From Entomortierella parvispora (Eukaryota; Mortierellomycota; Mortierellomycetes; Mortierellales; Mortierellaceae), in assembly GCA_963573315.1 (NCBI GenBank), contig OY752145.1, positions 496,001 to 560,000 of the forward strand: a stretch of DNA of 64,000 nucleotides. Direction: 5' to 3'. Positions 12,193 to 28,506 of this stretch are shown here, one piece after another; the stretch's first letter is position 1, and each line of letters begins with the position of its first letter. Both the position numbers and the translations under genes were made by a program. The notes beneath the pieces are model-generated. The model was not told where the DNA came from. It searched no databases and saw only the letters and a program-made list of their open reading frames with translations.

Positions 12193-13044
12193 GGTGGTAA
12201 TGGTTGAGGTCGGTGGACGGTGGAAGGTGGACTCTGACGGTGACAGGATGAGCGGGGAGGTGGAAGTCAGTGAGGATGAGGAGGTGGATGAGGGGAAGGA
12301 GGAAGCGTCAATGAAGCGGAAAAACGAGTGAATGCGGTGGGGGGCAAGGGAATGTGCCTCGTTTGATGCCAAGCCATGCATGCAGACATCAGCGACTGCT
12401 TACGAACCCTGTGTGGCGGTGCGCACCGCCCGACGGCCACGTGACTCTTATTCGTACATATTTGCCACCAACCCTTGCGGTCCAGACAGCACACAAGCAC
12501 AGACAGGCACACAGCAATGCATGCTCCGAGGAGACACATGGGGGGAGAGAGGGTGGGAGTGGGAGAGAAAGAGTCGATGACTTCACATGCATCACTCTGT
12601 CCTTGCCCGGTCAGGCCGTCTTTTGCCCTGTCTGTCGCCTGTCGTCGGTCAGTCAAGTCAGGCTGTCAGGGGTGCAGCGGCACGCTCTCCTCAGTCACCC
12701 CTCCCCTCTCTGCACGGTCTTTGCCACGCTCGCTCCACACCTCTGTTCCCTCCTCTAGACTATCTCCATTCGTTCACATTCGTTCTTTCACTAATCCTGC
12801 CACCCTTTCCATTTTTTCATTGCTTGATTCGTTCTTTCGTCTGTTCGTTTGTTCATTCATTCATTCAATTCAGCTCCATTCAACTCTACTCTTTCATTTT
12901 CTCAACTTTTTATCCCCCTACTCAGCTCGTTACCCTGCTGCCTTTTCCTGCTTGGTTTGTTCTACCCCTTCCTTGTTTTTGCTTTTTCCTGTCTTTTTTC
13001 CTCGCATTCATTGCACCTTTTGCTGTAACTCAAGGTGGTTAGGA
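12193..13044. promoter_or_regulatory. Divergent intergenic region with long pyrimidine-rich leader to the PTEN gene
   Basis: This is 852 bp between two head-to-head genes. From about 12600 to 13040 the plus strand is strongly C/T-rich with repeated TTCATTCATTC and TTTCC blocks, ending 5' of the PTEN start. It is read as leader and promoter, not coding, because the open frames here have biased composition and no family features. Confidence 0.5.
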
Positions 13045-16112
<3,068 letters not shown>

Positions 16113-16326
16113 AAACAGCCGTCATAAGTAACATCCGTAAATCATATAAAGTGTACTTTTTTAATGACAGGTCAATGATTCAATGGCGCAATAGATGCCT
16201 TGTAAGATCGATTATGGAAGCGAGGGATTTCAAACCAGAGTTGCTCCCTATGTTTCCATATATAAAGCATTAGTAACGTCCGACAGTGTGGAGTATGAAG
16301 ACCAGGAGCAAAACTAGAGACAAATC

Positions 16327-18058
16327 TTACCAGATTTCTGTTATCATTCGATCCACGCCCCAACGAGGGCTGTATTTCTCTATCTTGATGGATTCGGGTG
16401 CCGGCGGTGACAGGAACGAGTCAAAGGGCATGCATGGGGAACTCAAAGTCACCTTAGGATATTCCTCTGGAAATGCATCTGGCAAGATGACTGTATAGAA
16501 AGGATGAAGAAAAACAGACGTCAGGAAGAGGCTTTTTGGAGGATCAGTGGTCACTATCAATACAAGGCAGTCTAGATTACAGGTCGTAATTGCCGTGGAA
16601 CCTTGCCCTGATTCCTTGGGCACAATCAGTAAGAATGAGGCTTGACTGTAATCCTCATTATCATACTCGATAAGGCATCTAGATCCGAAGAATTGAAGAG
16701 AATAAGTATAGATTGTGAAAGGCACATTGCCTGCTACATGTAACGCAACATTGGCTGCGACATACGGTCGGAAGGTTTTGATCACGGTTTCGATAAATTC
16801 CTTCTTCATCTGGCCCACTTTCTCTTTTCGTTCAAAGTGGTCGCTGATTCTCCTCGTAACACGCTCAACAAAATCCACGATGTGTTCCCGTTGCCCAATG
16901 TCGGGTATCTATGATTAAACGGTTGGATTGGAATATTGGATGTCATTCATGACCGTCCCGCGAGGAAATATCGTCCGCAAAGCATACATCGCAGTTGGAC
17001 ACGGCTACAAACATACCGCTTCGAGAAGTTCTGGGTATTCAAAGGACGAGAGAGTTTCGAGTTTGCTCTTGGCATTGCTAACATCGTTCGGCATTAGCGA
17101 ACTGATAAAATACTGAATTTTTGCCACCACTTTGAGACGGCGTTTCTTCCCATCCTGAGCGTAGGGTACATGGAAAGGGACCGCGAATAAGACCTGAAGC
17201 AAGAATAAAGGCGCAATATAATATCAATATGGACAGCCATCTCTTTCGAGGCCTTTCGCTCTCCAAGACGCAGTCATTACCTTGGTGGGTCCATCGACCC
17301 CTGGAATCAGACAACAGTCCATTTCCTATGAATGATACGGTTCCATGTCAGTGTTTCAAGCGGTGGTCGAACGTCAGGTACGAAAAGATTGATCCCAGAA
17401 TGCTTTACTGTCATGTCATGTAAACAGCTGTATTCAACCTGTATCCGCTCGTTGTCGCAATGAGCGACGCGCTCTCTTTCACCATGCTAGATGAAAGAGC
17501 AAAGAAGGTGTTAGTACTTTCTGGGAACAAGGATGGCAGTGGAGACTACGCAACTTTGGACATGCCTGCATCATCCTCGAGAGCTTTCCCAAGACATTGC
17601 TCAGGTTTGAAGGGTCGTCCTTATCCCACGATTCGTCCAGACCCAAGTCTTTGAGGGAAGGCTTCACCAGTTGTCCATTTATGATGAGGTCGGGGGGGAA
17701 TGACCAGTCGTACGGGTCGTAAAAAAACTGCACTATAGAGGTATTTGGTATCGAGCAGGTGGGTTTAGTGAGCAGTGATGTAGTTGGGCAGTATTGAGCG
17801 GATGAAAAGAACGATTATGTCCAAGGGTCACTTGCAGTCAACCGAGTTGCTCCCAATACTGCTGGATCGCATCGACAGGTGGACAGTGTCGGCAATGGGT
17901 TTTCCATCCGGGTTGAAGACAGTCTGCGAGGATCCAAGGTTGACGTTCTTGACGGAAAAGAGGTTCATGGTCGCGTTCTCGCCCAGATATTGGATGGCCT
18001 GACTGAGTGTCTGGCTCATAAGGTAATGGGAGCCTTTGCTGGTGGAGTACACGGTCAT
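16327..18058 (-). CDS. BRE/BABAM2-like protein (BRCC45, BRISC/BRCA1-A core subunit)
   Basis: Read as at least five exons. ATG is at 18058 (MTVYSTSKGSHYLMSQ). The second exon contains FFYDPYDWSFPPDLI, the counterpart of the UEV-like PPDF region. A short exon near 17324-17284 and another at 17193-17017 (VLFAVPFHVPY) follow. The last exon at 16908-16327 ends with EKYSPRWGVDRM, matching the YSPRWD motif of BRE. BRE is a tandem UEV-fold scaffold of the Lys63-deubiquitinating BRCC36 complexes. The junction between the first two exons could not be fixed: the best GT donor does not give a matching phase, so the N-terminal boundary may be wrong. Convergent with PTEN, 214 bp apart. Confidence 0.7.
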
Positions 18059-18495
18059 CGTGCTAGTAGACTGGATGAGCCAATGTCCTGCTTTTGTTTC
18101 GAGAATAGCTCCGTGGGAGTGAGGTTGATGGGGGGAGAGAAAGAGGTCAGGGGATGAGTGGAGGCCGAGATGGAGAATGAAAAAGGGGAGAGAATGAGGG
18201 AAAAGCCAAGGCAACAGCATGCAGCGCGTTGTGCGACAGCCCTGCACACACACACACACGCAGACACGCAGACACTCTCTCACAGCGTGAGGGTCGGGCA
18301 AAGGCGACTTGGCCCCTTAATACTTTAGAGTGTGCTTTAATTTGAGCAACAATATGCAGAAGCCCAAAAGACCAGACACATTATTCATTCATTCATTCGT
18401 CCGTCCTTTCCATCCTTGTCATTCCGCTTTCCCAATCACGCTGCTGTCCCTGCCGTCACGCCTCACATCCAATGGACTCAGCGAGCTGAAGGAAA
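18059..18495. promoter_or_regulatory. Divergent promoter region between BRE-like and TMEM94-like genes
   Basis: This is 437 bp between head-to-head starts. It contains a short CA repeat (about 18247-18259) and a C/T-rich leader (18380-18480) ahead of the plus-strand gene. Confidence 0.45.
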
Positions 18496-21400
18496 ATGAA
18501 CCCTCACAAAGTCTTGCCGGAGCACCAGCCATCGCCACACTCTACTCCCCCTCTGCAGTCAACCTCCGCACAGACACTGGATGCCTGCCCCATTCCAATG
18601 GAGCAACTCCTCAATGAACCCTCATTCCCACCTGAAAGACCCTTGGGCCAACTGTCTTCGCCGCCCCCTACAGCAGAAACTATACCCATGGCAAATATTG
18701 GACGCACGCCAACCCAGGAATACGCTACGCTTACTCCTGAACAGTCCACGCCAACCAACTCCGTAAGCGGAGGACACAACCGCCACCACAGCGCAAAACA
18801 TAGGAAGATCAAGACCCATGCATCGGATGAACCTGTCCTCCTAGACGATGTCACGAACCGCCTATCTATGCAGGTTCCCCGCCACTCTGAGGATGACGAT
18901 CTTGAAAGAGGCGTGCAAGAGATCACTGTAGCCATGAACGAGCCGGAGGGATCCTTCTCAGGCTTGACAACTGACGAGGCTATCACGTAGGCCACCCTCC
19001 ATGGCAACACAAGATGCGCATTGACCAGTTACAACTCTCTTCCAGGGATGGTGGTCTAACTTCCTTTTTTTATTTTGTAACTGCTTTCCCCCTTGATCCT
19101 AGGAAACTGATTGATGTGGCTGCTGTCGTGCTGGAGCAGTACCACGATCGAGCTACTAGCATGGAACGTACGAAAATAACCGCTTTGATTTGTGTTTGAT
19201 GATCTCTACCTAACGACAGACACTTACTCTGGCACCCTGTTCTCTTTCTCTTGGCGGGCGAATAGATTTCGTCAAATACATCACCTCGTTCTCTTCGATT
19301 GCCACAGTGGTCGCGATCCTGTGTCTTCTCGTATTTTACATTTACGGTACTCTCAACTCCTCACCACGTCAAGCGCGTCTTATTGGAACGATTGTGGAGG
19401 TGGCGATACTGGCGGCGATATTCATCTGGAACGCCTACATGAACAGGAGAGAACTACAGCTGCGAGGTCGCGAGGTCAAGGATCGTGTTAGGGGCATCAT
19501 TGTCGAACTGGAGAACATTCGACTTCAAGCGGGACAGGTGAGCTTACGGATGAATGCACTGCACGGCACGGAAGCAGATGTTCAAGGTCTGACTGGTTTC
19601 GTTTTCTTCATGTCGTAGGAGCTTAAAATCCCCTCCATTCCTTCCGTCAGCACCGTTCGAGTCGTCAGATCAGGCATTGTAAGGACTCTTCCCAGTAACC
19701 TTATTGTCAAAGGCGACCTGATTGAAATGGTCTATGGCGACGTGGCCCCTTGTAGAGTCCTGTGTATGCTATCGCCGTATGACCTTGAACACCCCAGCTC
19801 GCCCCATAACGGTCAGCACAATCACCATCATCATCGCCACCATCATCATCACCACTTCCAGCACAAATCTCGAGAGTTTTTCCTTAGCAAGAAGGAGACA
19901 TTTCAACCAGAGCTGTTCAAGATTCTTCCTCCAGGAGAGATAAAGAGACAACACGATGCATTGCAGGGACGATATACCTTTGAGGTCCTGGAGACGCCAT
20001 TGGTGAGCATTCTACACACTGCATTGGACCCATCGCCACGGCCCAAGAGTTTGATTCAAAAGCAGTTGCTTGTCATCCACAAGTTGATCTTCGGCAAGCT
20101 TTTGCTAGGAATTGTACTTTTGGCCTTTGCCATCAATCTCCTGCGTTATGTTCTCAAGGAAGTTGTCCAACTACACAACCCCTCCCAAGGAGTTGAGCAA
20201 CTCCTGGCACTTCCTATCTATGCTGCTCTGCCACTACTGCCGCTGTCATTGCCAACCCTGCTCCAGATCTCCAAGGCCTACACCAACGCCACCATTTTAG
20301 TCTTGTTCAACACACTCCAGATATCCAAAACGGAATATGAAGATGATCAGGACGTGGATGAGTTTGATGTCGAGGCCCCACCACCAACGAAAAATGTCAA
20401 TATCGCGCGTAAAGACGTCTGGAAGCGATTCTGGCGTCTGCTCACGCGCTGGGGCGACAGTGGCCAGGACTTTGACGACGGCTTGACCCGCAGCACGAAC
20501 CTAGTGGAGAGCTTGGGAGGGATCACCGTGATCTGTAGTATCGACAAGGAAGGGACTATCGCCACCTCTTTCCCCGCAGTAGAGCAAGTTCTGATTGCCA
20601 CTGAAGGAGAGGACACGGTTGTGCTGGATGTTCTCGAGGATGAACTCTCACCAAATGGCATGCGTTTCGAGGACAAGGACTGGGATACCTATATCCAATC
20701 GCTGAAACCCATCGGATTGAACCAACTTTTAAACACCAACTGCGGGTCCTTGTCTGCGCCGAGGAGACGTGAAGCTCATAGGAAATGCAACACATTGCAT
20801 TATCACTCGCGGACAAGAGCTGCTCAACAGACTTGTCTCTGCCGACTTGGCAAGGAAGTCGGATTCACAAACGAGGCTTTGTACCCTTTCACTCTTCAAA
20901 AGGAGATTCTCTGCTATCACCCTTACCTACCAATGCCACCGATGACCTTTGGGAAATTGGCGACGTTCGAGATCCCAACAATGCTGAGCACTATATACTA
21001 CGAAAAAGGAACCGACAGCTACATGGTCCTTACAGATGGGCATGTCGAATGTGTCGTTGAATGCTGCACGGACTATTGGGATGGAGCGGGTCTCCAGGAG
21101 CTGAACGAAGTGGTAAGATTGTGAGAAACCCTGATTGCTCTTAGAGATGCCTACTAACCGTGATGATATTCTGAATACACGCCTTAGATGCTCAAGAAAG
21201 TCTCCGATTTCTATCAAACTGCTGTGGTCAATGACTTGCAGTGTGTCGCGTATGCTTACAGACCTATTGCTATCGAGAAGGAGGCTGATGCTCCTGATTT
21301 CGACCCAACGACTCCTGGCTTCTTGACTTTGCCAGTTCGTATCACACCCGATGAAGACAAAAGGTTTGACCATCCGTCTGACAGTGGCAGTCCACCCTCG

Positions 21401-23677
21401 GACTCTGATGAAAAAGAGGGCCGCGACAGTGAAGAGAGCGATCAGTCTCAAGATGTGCGACCTCCAATGCGCAGGGTCGACATGGGCAGTCTTCCGGACC
21501 CAGTTAACATCGTGATCGAGGTAGACGGAGAAGATTCTAATGACGAGCACCATTATGGATCTTCGACAGAAGAAGCAGGTGTGTCATCTTCAAAGGTGGA
21601 GTCGGGACCTTTGCAGCGATGGCGTAAACTGCGTGAATTGGACCTGGCTGATGAGAGGGAGGATATCATGGAGCCCCAACCACCGTTGAACTCGACGGAA
21701 TTTTGCGAAGAAGCTGTCCAAGGCCAGATTTTCCTTGGAATGACCACTCTTGCGCACCAACCCAAAACTGTAAGTCTTTGTAATCGAAGATTGGAGCCGA
21801 CACTGTTGTGAGTGAGTCTTAACGTTTCTCTTACGGCTTGAATAGAATGTGTGCGATTTTATCGAAGACTTGGGGCTGGCAGGAATCCGATTTGTATACT
21901 TTTCGCCAGCGAGCGAACGAGAGAGCAAAGCATTTGCCGACCGTTTGGGATTGGAGACAGACTGGAATAGCTGCATTTTGCTGTCATCGGCTTCTGATCC
22001 ATTTGGAGCAAGCACCGGCTATTTGGAGTCGTATGATATAAAAGCTCAACTCCCGCGAGGAATTGAGAACATCCGACCCCATCTTGAGACGGTGGACGAT
22101 ATTCCATTGCATGTCTCTCTATTTGCAGAGTGCGGAGATGAGGCGGCTACAGAGATGATCAAGATCTTCCAGGACTATGGTGAGGTTGTGTGTTGCATTG
22201 GAAGCTCCCTCAACATCAACAACATTGCAGCGTTTGCCAAGGTACTACTCAAAGATTGAGAAAGTCGTCAAACACCGCACCCATTGTGTAGTCTTTCAAG
22301 TAAAGACTCTAACGCAGTTTGATCCTTTTAGGCCGACATCAGTGTAGGGATGGAGCCCATCCGAATGCACTCTAGCCCTGAATCTCGATCCGCCTTTTCT
22401 CTTGGCGCCAAGATCAATAGTTTGCCGTGTGGGCTGACTATGCAGAGCGAAACCAGTTTATACGCTCTCACGCAGGTCGTTCGAGAAGCGCGCCGTTTAC
22501 TAAACTCGCAGCGACAAGTAAGTTGATCAAGTGGATCGATGTCTTTTGATGATCTCTGTCGAGGTGAGGAAAAGCTCCGAACTAATTTTCGACTTTCTCT
22601 CGACACTATTTCTTTGTTTAGGGAGTGGTGTTCATGATTGCCTCCTTCTTGTCCATTTCGTTGCTGCTGGTGGTGTCCTACTGTTTTCTGCTCCCTGCAG
22701 CAATGACCGGCTACCAAATCCTGTGGCTAATGTGGATCATAGTTCCACTCATCATTCTCTCGTTCTTTTTCTCTCCTCACGAGCCTGACACCATGATAAT
22801 GATGCCAAGTAAGAGCGCACTCCAAAACAATGGAAATGAGTTTGATCCAAAGAGCGGCGGTTTCTTATAACGCCTTTTGTCTACTTTTAGGCAAGAACAT
22901 CTCTCCACTCCGGGACCTTCAGAGATTCATTTTTTATTTTCTCGCAAGATTCATACTGCCGATTGCCATGTGTGTTTTTATTTTCCTATAGTAAGTGAGA
23001 ATTGGCTCTCCCGTACCATTATGGCTGGAAGTATGACATCGAATACTCACCTAGCGTTCAATGTCTGTATGTCTGTTCTATGTAGTACGCTTCGTATCTA
23101 TGATGGTCAGGAAGGTTATCACTTTCTCTTCAACAGCTTTGGTGGATCACCATGGTTGGAATGGTCGGATGAAGAGCAGTGGACGCTGTTGTATGCCCAA
23201 AATTACACGCTCGTCATCTGGGTGTGGTATATGATCTGTATGTCAAGCACCTTCATGAGTAGGACCTTGTCCCTCCGTGCGTTCAAGCCCTGGAAGAATC
23301 GTGTCTGGATCGGCGCATGCATTGTCAGGTACGTTTTTCATTTTATGTTTTTCATTTCCCCTTTCATTTTTTTTTGAACCCAGATGAATTGGTGGCAAAA
23401 TGTATGGTGTATGATGTTAATTGCTGATGTCCAACATCTCAAACTGTCAAATAGTCTATGGCTGCAATTTGTTTTCTGCGTGATATCGCTCTTCCGAGGT
23501 CCTCACCGGGTACGAGATGTGCCGTGGTGGCTCTTTGTGCTGTCGTTCCTGTGGCCGGTGGTGTTTTTACCCGTGCAGGAGTTTGTCAAGACACGCGATG
23601 CAAAGGAGTGTGTGCGCGCTCAAAAGCTCGCCAAACTCGAATTTAATACCAAGCTGGGGATGCACTCACCGCTCTGA
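18496..23677 (+). CDS. TMEM94-type P-type-ATPase-like ER membrane protein
   Basis: Eleven exons (18496-18986, 19103-19167, 19266-19537, 19619-21112, 21188-21769, 21846-22241, 22332-22517, 22622-22808, 22891-22990, 23086-23328, 23455-23677) keep phase and give 1412 residues, near the size of human TMEM94. Matches to that family include CCTDYWDGAG, a P-domain-like stretch (LAGIRFVYFSP, YGEVVCCIGSS) and the C-terminal FNTKLGMHSPL. The usual DKTGT phosphorylation motif reads CSIDKEGT, with Asp585. The N-terminal 160 residues are disordered and there are about ten membrane segments. A His-rich stretch lies near residues 340-357. Human TMEM94 has been proposed to load magnesium into the ER; the role here is inferred. 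Confidence 0.88.
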
Positions 23678-24586
23678 ACAAACAGGAAAGGGAGAGAGGC
23701 AATTTTGCCAAATGAACTGTACCAACACCATAGAAAAAGAGAGAGTTTTGTATTTCTGGATGCATTTCGCATCAGGGCTGCGTTGCAGCCAGCGCCGAAA
23801 AAATAGAATGGTTAATACCTTGCACCTTTGGAGCCAATGATGATGAGCAGCGCTCTACTATCCAGGTCGGTGGCTGTTACCAGACATGTGCAGGAGAAGT
23901 AGTCATGGGGAGGGAGGGTCCATTTCACACCAGAAAGGACGATACGAGAGGGAGAAATGGCTGGTCGTGTTGGATCGACCATCAAACGATCACAACTGGA
24001 CATGATATCAGTCAAGATAGAAAGAGTCTGGACAGAGCTGAGCAGGGCTGTTGTCCTGGTCTTGGCTGGACAAGAAAAGATGAACGGGACAAGGACAGCC
24101 GGTCGGCCATGAGGCAATGACAGACATGCAGCCCTTTTTTTTTTTTTTTTGGCGAGACATGCAGTGCATTCATCCGCAAGGGTGTCCGCACAGTGAGGTG
24201 AGAGGGAGCGGTGAGAAGGGCGGTGGAGTCGACTCTCTCTCTTTTGATTTTCTTCCCTTTCCTGTTTGCCCTCCCCTCCTTTCTTCCTACCTTCCTGTGT
24301 GTCTGTCTGTGCTCTCTTCTCCCTTCCTTTCCTCCCCACACCTTTCTCCTTCTCGCTCCTCTTCTACCTCTCTCTCTGTGTTCATTCATTCATATATTCA
24401 TTTCATTTTATTCATTCTCTCTTCCTCCCCAACATCCACTCGCTATCGCCCCCTCATTCCTCCTATTGAGACCCTTGTCCATGTGAGTCCGTCGACCTAC
24501 CGAAAAGAAAGACAGATCACCACCCCTCCCCCACTCTCTTTGTAGTCTTTCACCATTTCGCTTTCTCCACTCTCTGACCACCCCTA
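23678..24586. other. Intergenic region with possible small minus-strand gene and CT-rich leader
   Basis: From 24120 to 24586 the plus strand is a C/T-rich leader to the next gene. On the minus strand a 63-residue frame (24003-23812) starts MSSCDRLMVDPTRPA and ends TDLDSRALLIIIGSKGARY. It has balanced composition and no low-complexity bias, so it may be a short gene or one exon of a spliced gene (a GTATTA donor overlaps its end). I do not recognise it. A T run of 18 lies at 24133-24150. Confidence 0.3.
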
Positions 24587-27500
24587 ATGGGAAACGTCTC
24601 CTCCAAGCCAGCCCCATCTTCGTCTTTTTCCACGCCCTCGTCTCCTTCCGCTCCTTCAACTGTCACCTCGCCCTTAACACAAGGCAGACCAGGCCTTTCT
24701 CTTCAAAGAGTCCAGGATACCCAGAAGGATACCAGAGACTTTGAGCAGTTACTGGATCCTCTCCCTCCTTTTCCTCAGTCACCGCCACAGCTTCTTTGCA
24801 GCACCGACAGCGACAGCAGCAACGAACACAACAGCAAAAAACAGGACGAGGGCATACCCGTTCAGCAAGAGATCGACATGGCCGCCACTAAGGCTACTTT
24901 GCCCTACAAGGCAGAGCCATTGTCGCCCGCAGAGTCCTTGCGCAACAAGCCATTGCCCGTGTTTCCACTAACGCTGTCTCCGTCCTCCAAGGAGGTATCG
25001 GAGAGTTGGCGACGAGCCGAGGTCAGTCAGCACCACCGCAGCTTTTCTACTGATAAGAGCCAGGACAGGAACAGCACTCCAGAGCCGACAGTTTTGCAAC
25101 AACCACTCTCTCCTCTACCCCAAGGGCACGGCCAGGCGAGTTTGAATACTATGTCAAGGTCGAACTCCCTCTCCCACCAGAGTATGCTTTCACAGTCTTC
25201 GTTGTCGAACAAGAGTACGTCCAGCGGCAGCAGCAGCAGTGGAAGTATCAACACCAGCACTGGCACCAGCTCCAACAACAACAAGTCCCCCGCCACGAGC
25301 GGCAGCACCCTCGCGTTCACACGCGCGACCTCGATCAACAGTGGCAAAGCCGAGTCCTTGAGCCAGCTGAGCCTGCAACGGTTCCCGACAGGCGAGAGCG
25401 AAAACAGCAGACACCAGCCTTCGTCTTCAAGTTTGGACCTCCATCACTGGACCACTCCTTCGCAGCAACCACTGCAGCACCAACACTCCTCTGCGCAGAT
25501 CCAGGATCCACGGTTCAAACCGTCGCGCACTACTTCAACCATCTCCACGTCGTCTTCGGCCCGATCTTCTTCCGGCAGCGCCGGATTCAAATTTACCAAA
25601 CCCAACCTGTCCTTTAAACCGTTGATCTACAGCCACGGCAACGACAGCAAGCAACAGTTTTACCAGCAACAAAATGCCGGTTCATCTGGATCGCCGAACA
25701 GCCGCCATTCGCATCCAACGATGCCACATGCATCCCCTCAACAGAAGCAACCACAACAGACCGACCCCTTTGCAAACTCTCCCTTCCCCTCGATCCTGAT
25801 GTCGATCCGACTCCCGCAATCTCTTCTTGACAAGTACGTGCTTGATCAGGAGAACTTTCGGCACGGGAAGGGGATCTGGGGTATTGGGAAATACAGCTGG
25901 ACTGTCACGGCCCTCTCGAGAGCAAACGGCAAAAAGGTAAAGAAAGCACGCGCGTTTTTCAATGCTGAGGCAAGGGCCAGTCCTCAAAAGGTGTGGGCGA
26001 AATTTCGATCATGTATGTTGCTGACGACGCAAAAATTCCTTGTTCTTCCATGTTTCCCTTTGTCCCATCGAACCGTCTCCCTGTCGGACTCGACTTCTTT
26101 TGGGCTCTTTCATCCCCCGCCTTTCCTTCTTTCCTTCTTTCCTTGGTCTGTTATCTGATGGTTGGAGCAGTATGTGATCAAACGGGTCTCCAAGTCGCTG
26201 CTTCCTCCCTCGGCCTACTATCACTACCCGACGACTGCCCATCAGCTTTGTACATGTCCAGCGTGCAAATCTGCTCGAGATCAACTTATCTCCACAGGAC
26301 AACTCAATGCGACCCAAATCGACGAGATGAGGGAAGTGCTGGTGATACAAAACAGAGGCAAGAAGGAACTCCCGCAGCTCCCACCCTCATCTCCACATCA
26401 ACCTGGACAGCGACCACACTCTGCGACGTTACTCTCATCCCCTGGGAATAGGGACTCGAAGGAAAAACGGAAAAGCTTCAACCTCTACCACTGCAACAAC
26501 GTTAGTACACCCAACCACAACACCAGCAAACCGTATTCCTTTAGCACCAACTCGACTCCACAAGATACCCCTGTCAGCTCGAGGCCCTCCACACCGCTCC
26601 CCTCGCCCCTGCGTCAACAATCGTCTCCTCCTGGGCAGTCCATTGTCAATGGTACTTCCCGCAGTAGGAGTCAAACTCACTGCCACCCAGAGAATGTAAC
26701 ACCAACGACCGCACAGTCCCTCTCAGTAACGGTGCACCAGTCGCCTCTCTTGCCGTCAGCAACGCCGCTCTCTTGGCCCCACAAAGGACAGGAATCTGTG
26801 CTATACCGGGCGAAACAATCCAATGGACTTTGTGAGCAACAAGAGCGCGTCATTGCGCCTTGGTCTAGTGTGGCGCCCAGCACGGAAATATCTTCGGGAA
26901 CAAACCCAGCCCAGAAACTCTCGTCCAAATCAACAGGAGCGTCAGCAAGCACGAGGCGGCCAGGGCTTCAGAGACATGCTTCAACTCCCAACTTGTCCAA
27001 ACAAGTGACAGGTCTTAACGTCTTGGTAGATGATCCTTCACGCCTGGATCGATTGCGTCTGCTCTCGAAAACGAACAGGAATGAATGGCAACCGCAAGAA
27101 AGCAGACAGGGTGGCCAATCCAAGGATAATCACAGTCCACTGAACAACCATCGAACCTTTGGTGGTCCTCTGACCACCGTGTGGACCCAGCCTTCGTTGA
27201 GCAAAGCCCTTCCTGAAACCCCACTTGATGCAAGTACAAAGGACAGCGGACTTCAAGAGAATGGGGACAGTGATACGGCGCTCTGGCTCAAGACTTCGCT
27301 CGTGTCAGAACGTCAGGTCAGCCCGTTTGAAACGAACAATGGAGAATTTAGGCAGATGGAGGCCGAGTCGCCCAATGAGGGGCCACATTCCAAGGTTCAG
27401 GGCGCCGTGTCTGCACCTCTCTCGTTCTCACCACCACCTCACGCGCTACCGATGGAACTTGTTCTCTTGCAGACATACAACGACTCTGACCATTTGCCAG

Positions 27501-27958
27501 AACATCACGAATGGACCCAGGACCAGGACTACTGGTATTACGTGACCAAGGCCCATGGTGTGAGGCGACGCAAATTGAAGAAGGTTAGCAGTTGGTGGCT
27601 GGATATGGGGTCCCTTGGAGCAGCTTTGCTTGGAAACAATTCCTCCAGTGAACCAATCGCAACAGGACCGATCTACAGCATGGGACACTCCACGGGTCAC
27701 TCCACCCCGCAGCCCACGTCTCCGTTGTCGTCTGAGATTGCGTTGAGTCAACAGCAGCAGCCACCCCAACAGACTTCGCGACCTCTGAGTCGACATATAG
27801 CCAAGGATTCTGTGTCGTCGATCGCGAGCCAGGATTCCTCCAATGCCAGTGTCTCGTTCTCGGGCAGTGGGACGACGCTTAAGAGGCAGAACTCGCCCAG
27901 GAACAGCCATATGGGCAAATATTATTACGTGAACTGGGAAGAGTACACGTCCTTGTAG
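24587..27958 (+). CDS. Large Ser/Pro/Gln-rich protein with N-myristoylation-like start
   Basis: Two exons (24587-25936 and 26171-27958) join phase 0 to 1045 residues. The protein begins MGNVSSKPAPSSS, a classic N-myristoylation signal, suggesting attachment to membranes. Most of it is disordered and rich in Ser, Thr, Pro, Gln and His. The conserved-looking part spans the intron: FPSILMSIRLPQSLLDKYVLD, then a short domain with YHYPTTAHQLCTCPACKSAR carrying a possible Cys/His metal site. A second compact part near the C-terminus contains DQDYWYYVTKAHGVRRRKL and ends NWEEYTSL. I do not recognise the family. A CT-rich leader precedes it. Confidence 0.75.
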
Positions 27959-28506
27959 AATACGAGATCGATTCTTTTTCACAGTGGATTCGAAGACTGT
28001 GCTGTACTTCTTTTTGTATGAGTGGCATCTGGGAAGGATCACTGGTCCTTTTCTTGTCTATAGCTTTATACCGTCCTTTTGCCACACTACAAAAAAAAAA
28101 CCCCCCCCTCTTCATTTTCAAATCCCTGTACAAAACGTGTGTAAAGATCTTGCTCCGACTCACCGTACTTCTATTGGCGCAAGTGCTACGAGGCACAGTC
28201 GCTTACGGGGCGCAGAGAGGGCCAATTCGCTCTTCCCTCTTTTTTTTGCCCATTCTGCATGTTCACCGCCAGCATCCTTTTCTCTCTTCCATTGTCAATT
28301 CTCTTTCTCCTGTCCTTCTCCGTTTCACTCGTCCCCTTGTCAACCATCTCCCCAGTCAGCAGCTACCTTCCTCATTTACAGTATCCGACCAACAAGCAAG
28401 CACGCGAGCCCGTCCTCTCGTTCCCTCTGCCCACGCACCCACGCTCTTTGCACAGTCGTCCCTTCCTCTCCTCTCCTCTCCTCTCTTCACTCCTTCACTT
28501 CACTCA
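27959..28506. promoter_or_regulatory. Intergenic region with CT-rich leader of the Cut8 gene
   Basis: It starts with the 3' region of the previous gene, including A and C runs (28090-28106). From 28240 to 28500 it is pyrimidine-rich with a CTCTC block at 28467-28490 just before the next start codon. No gene is seen. Confidence 0.4.
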
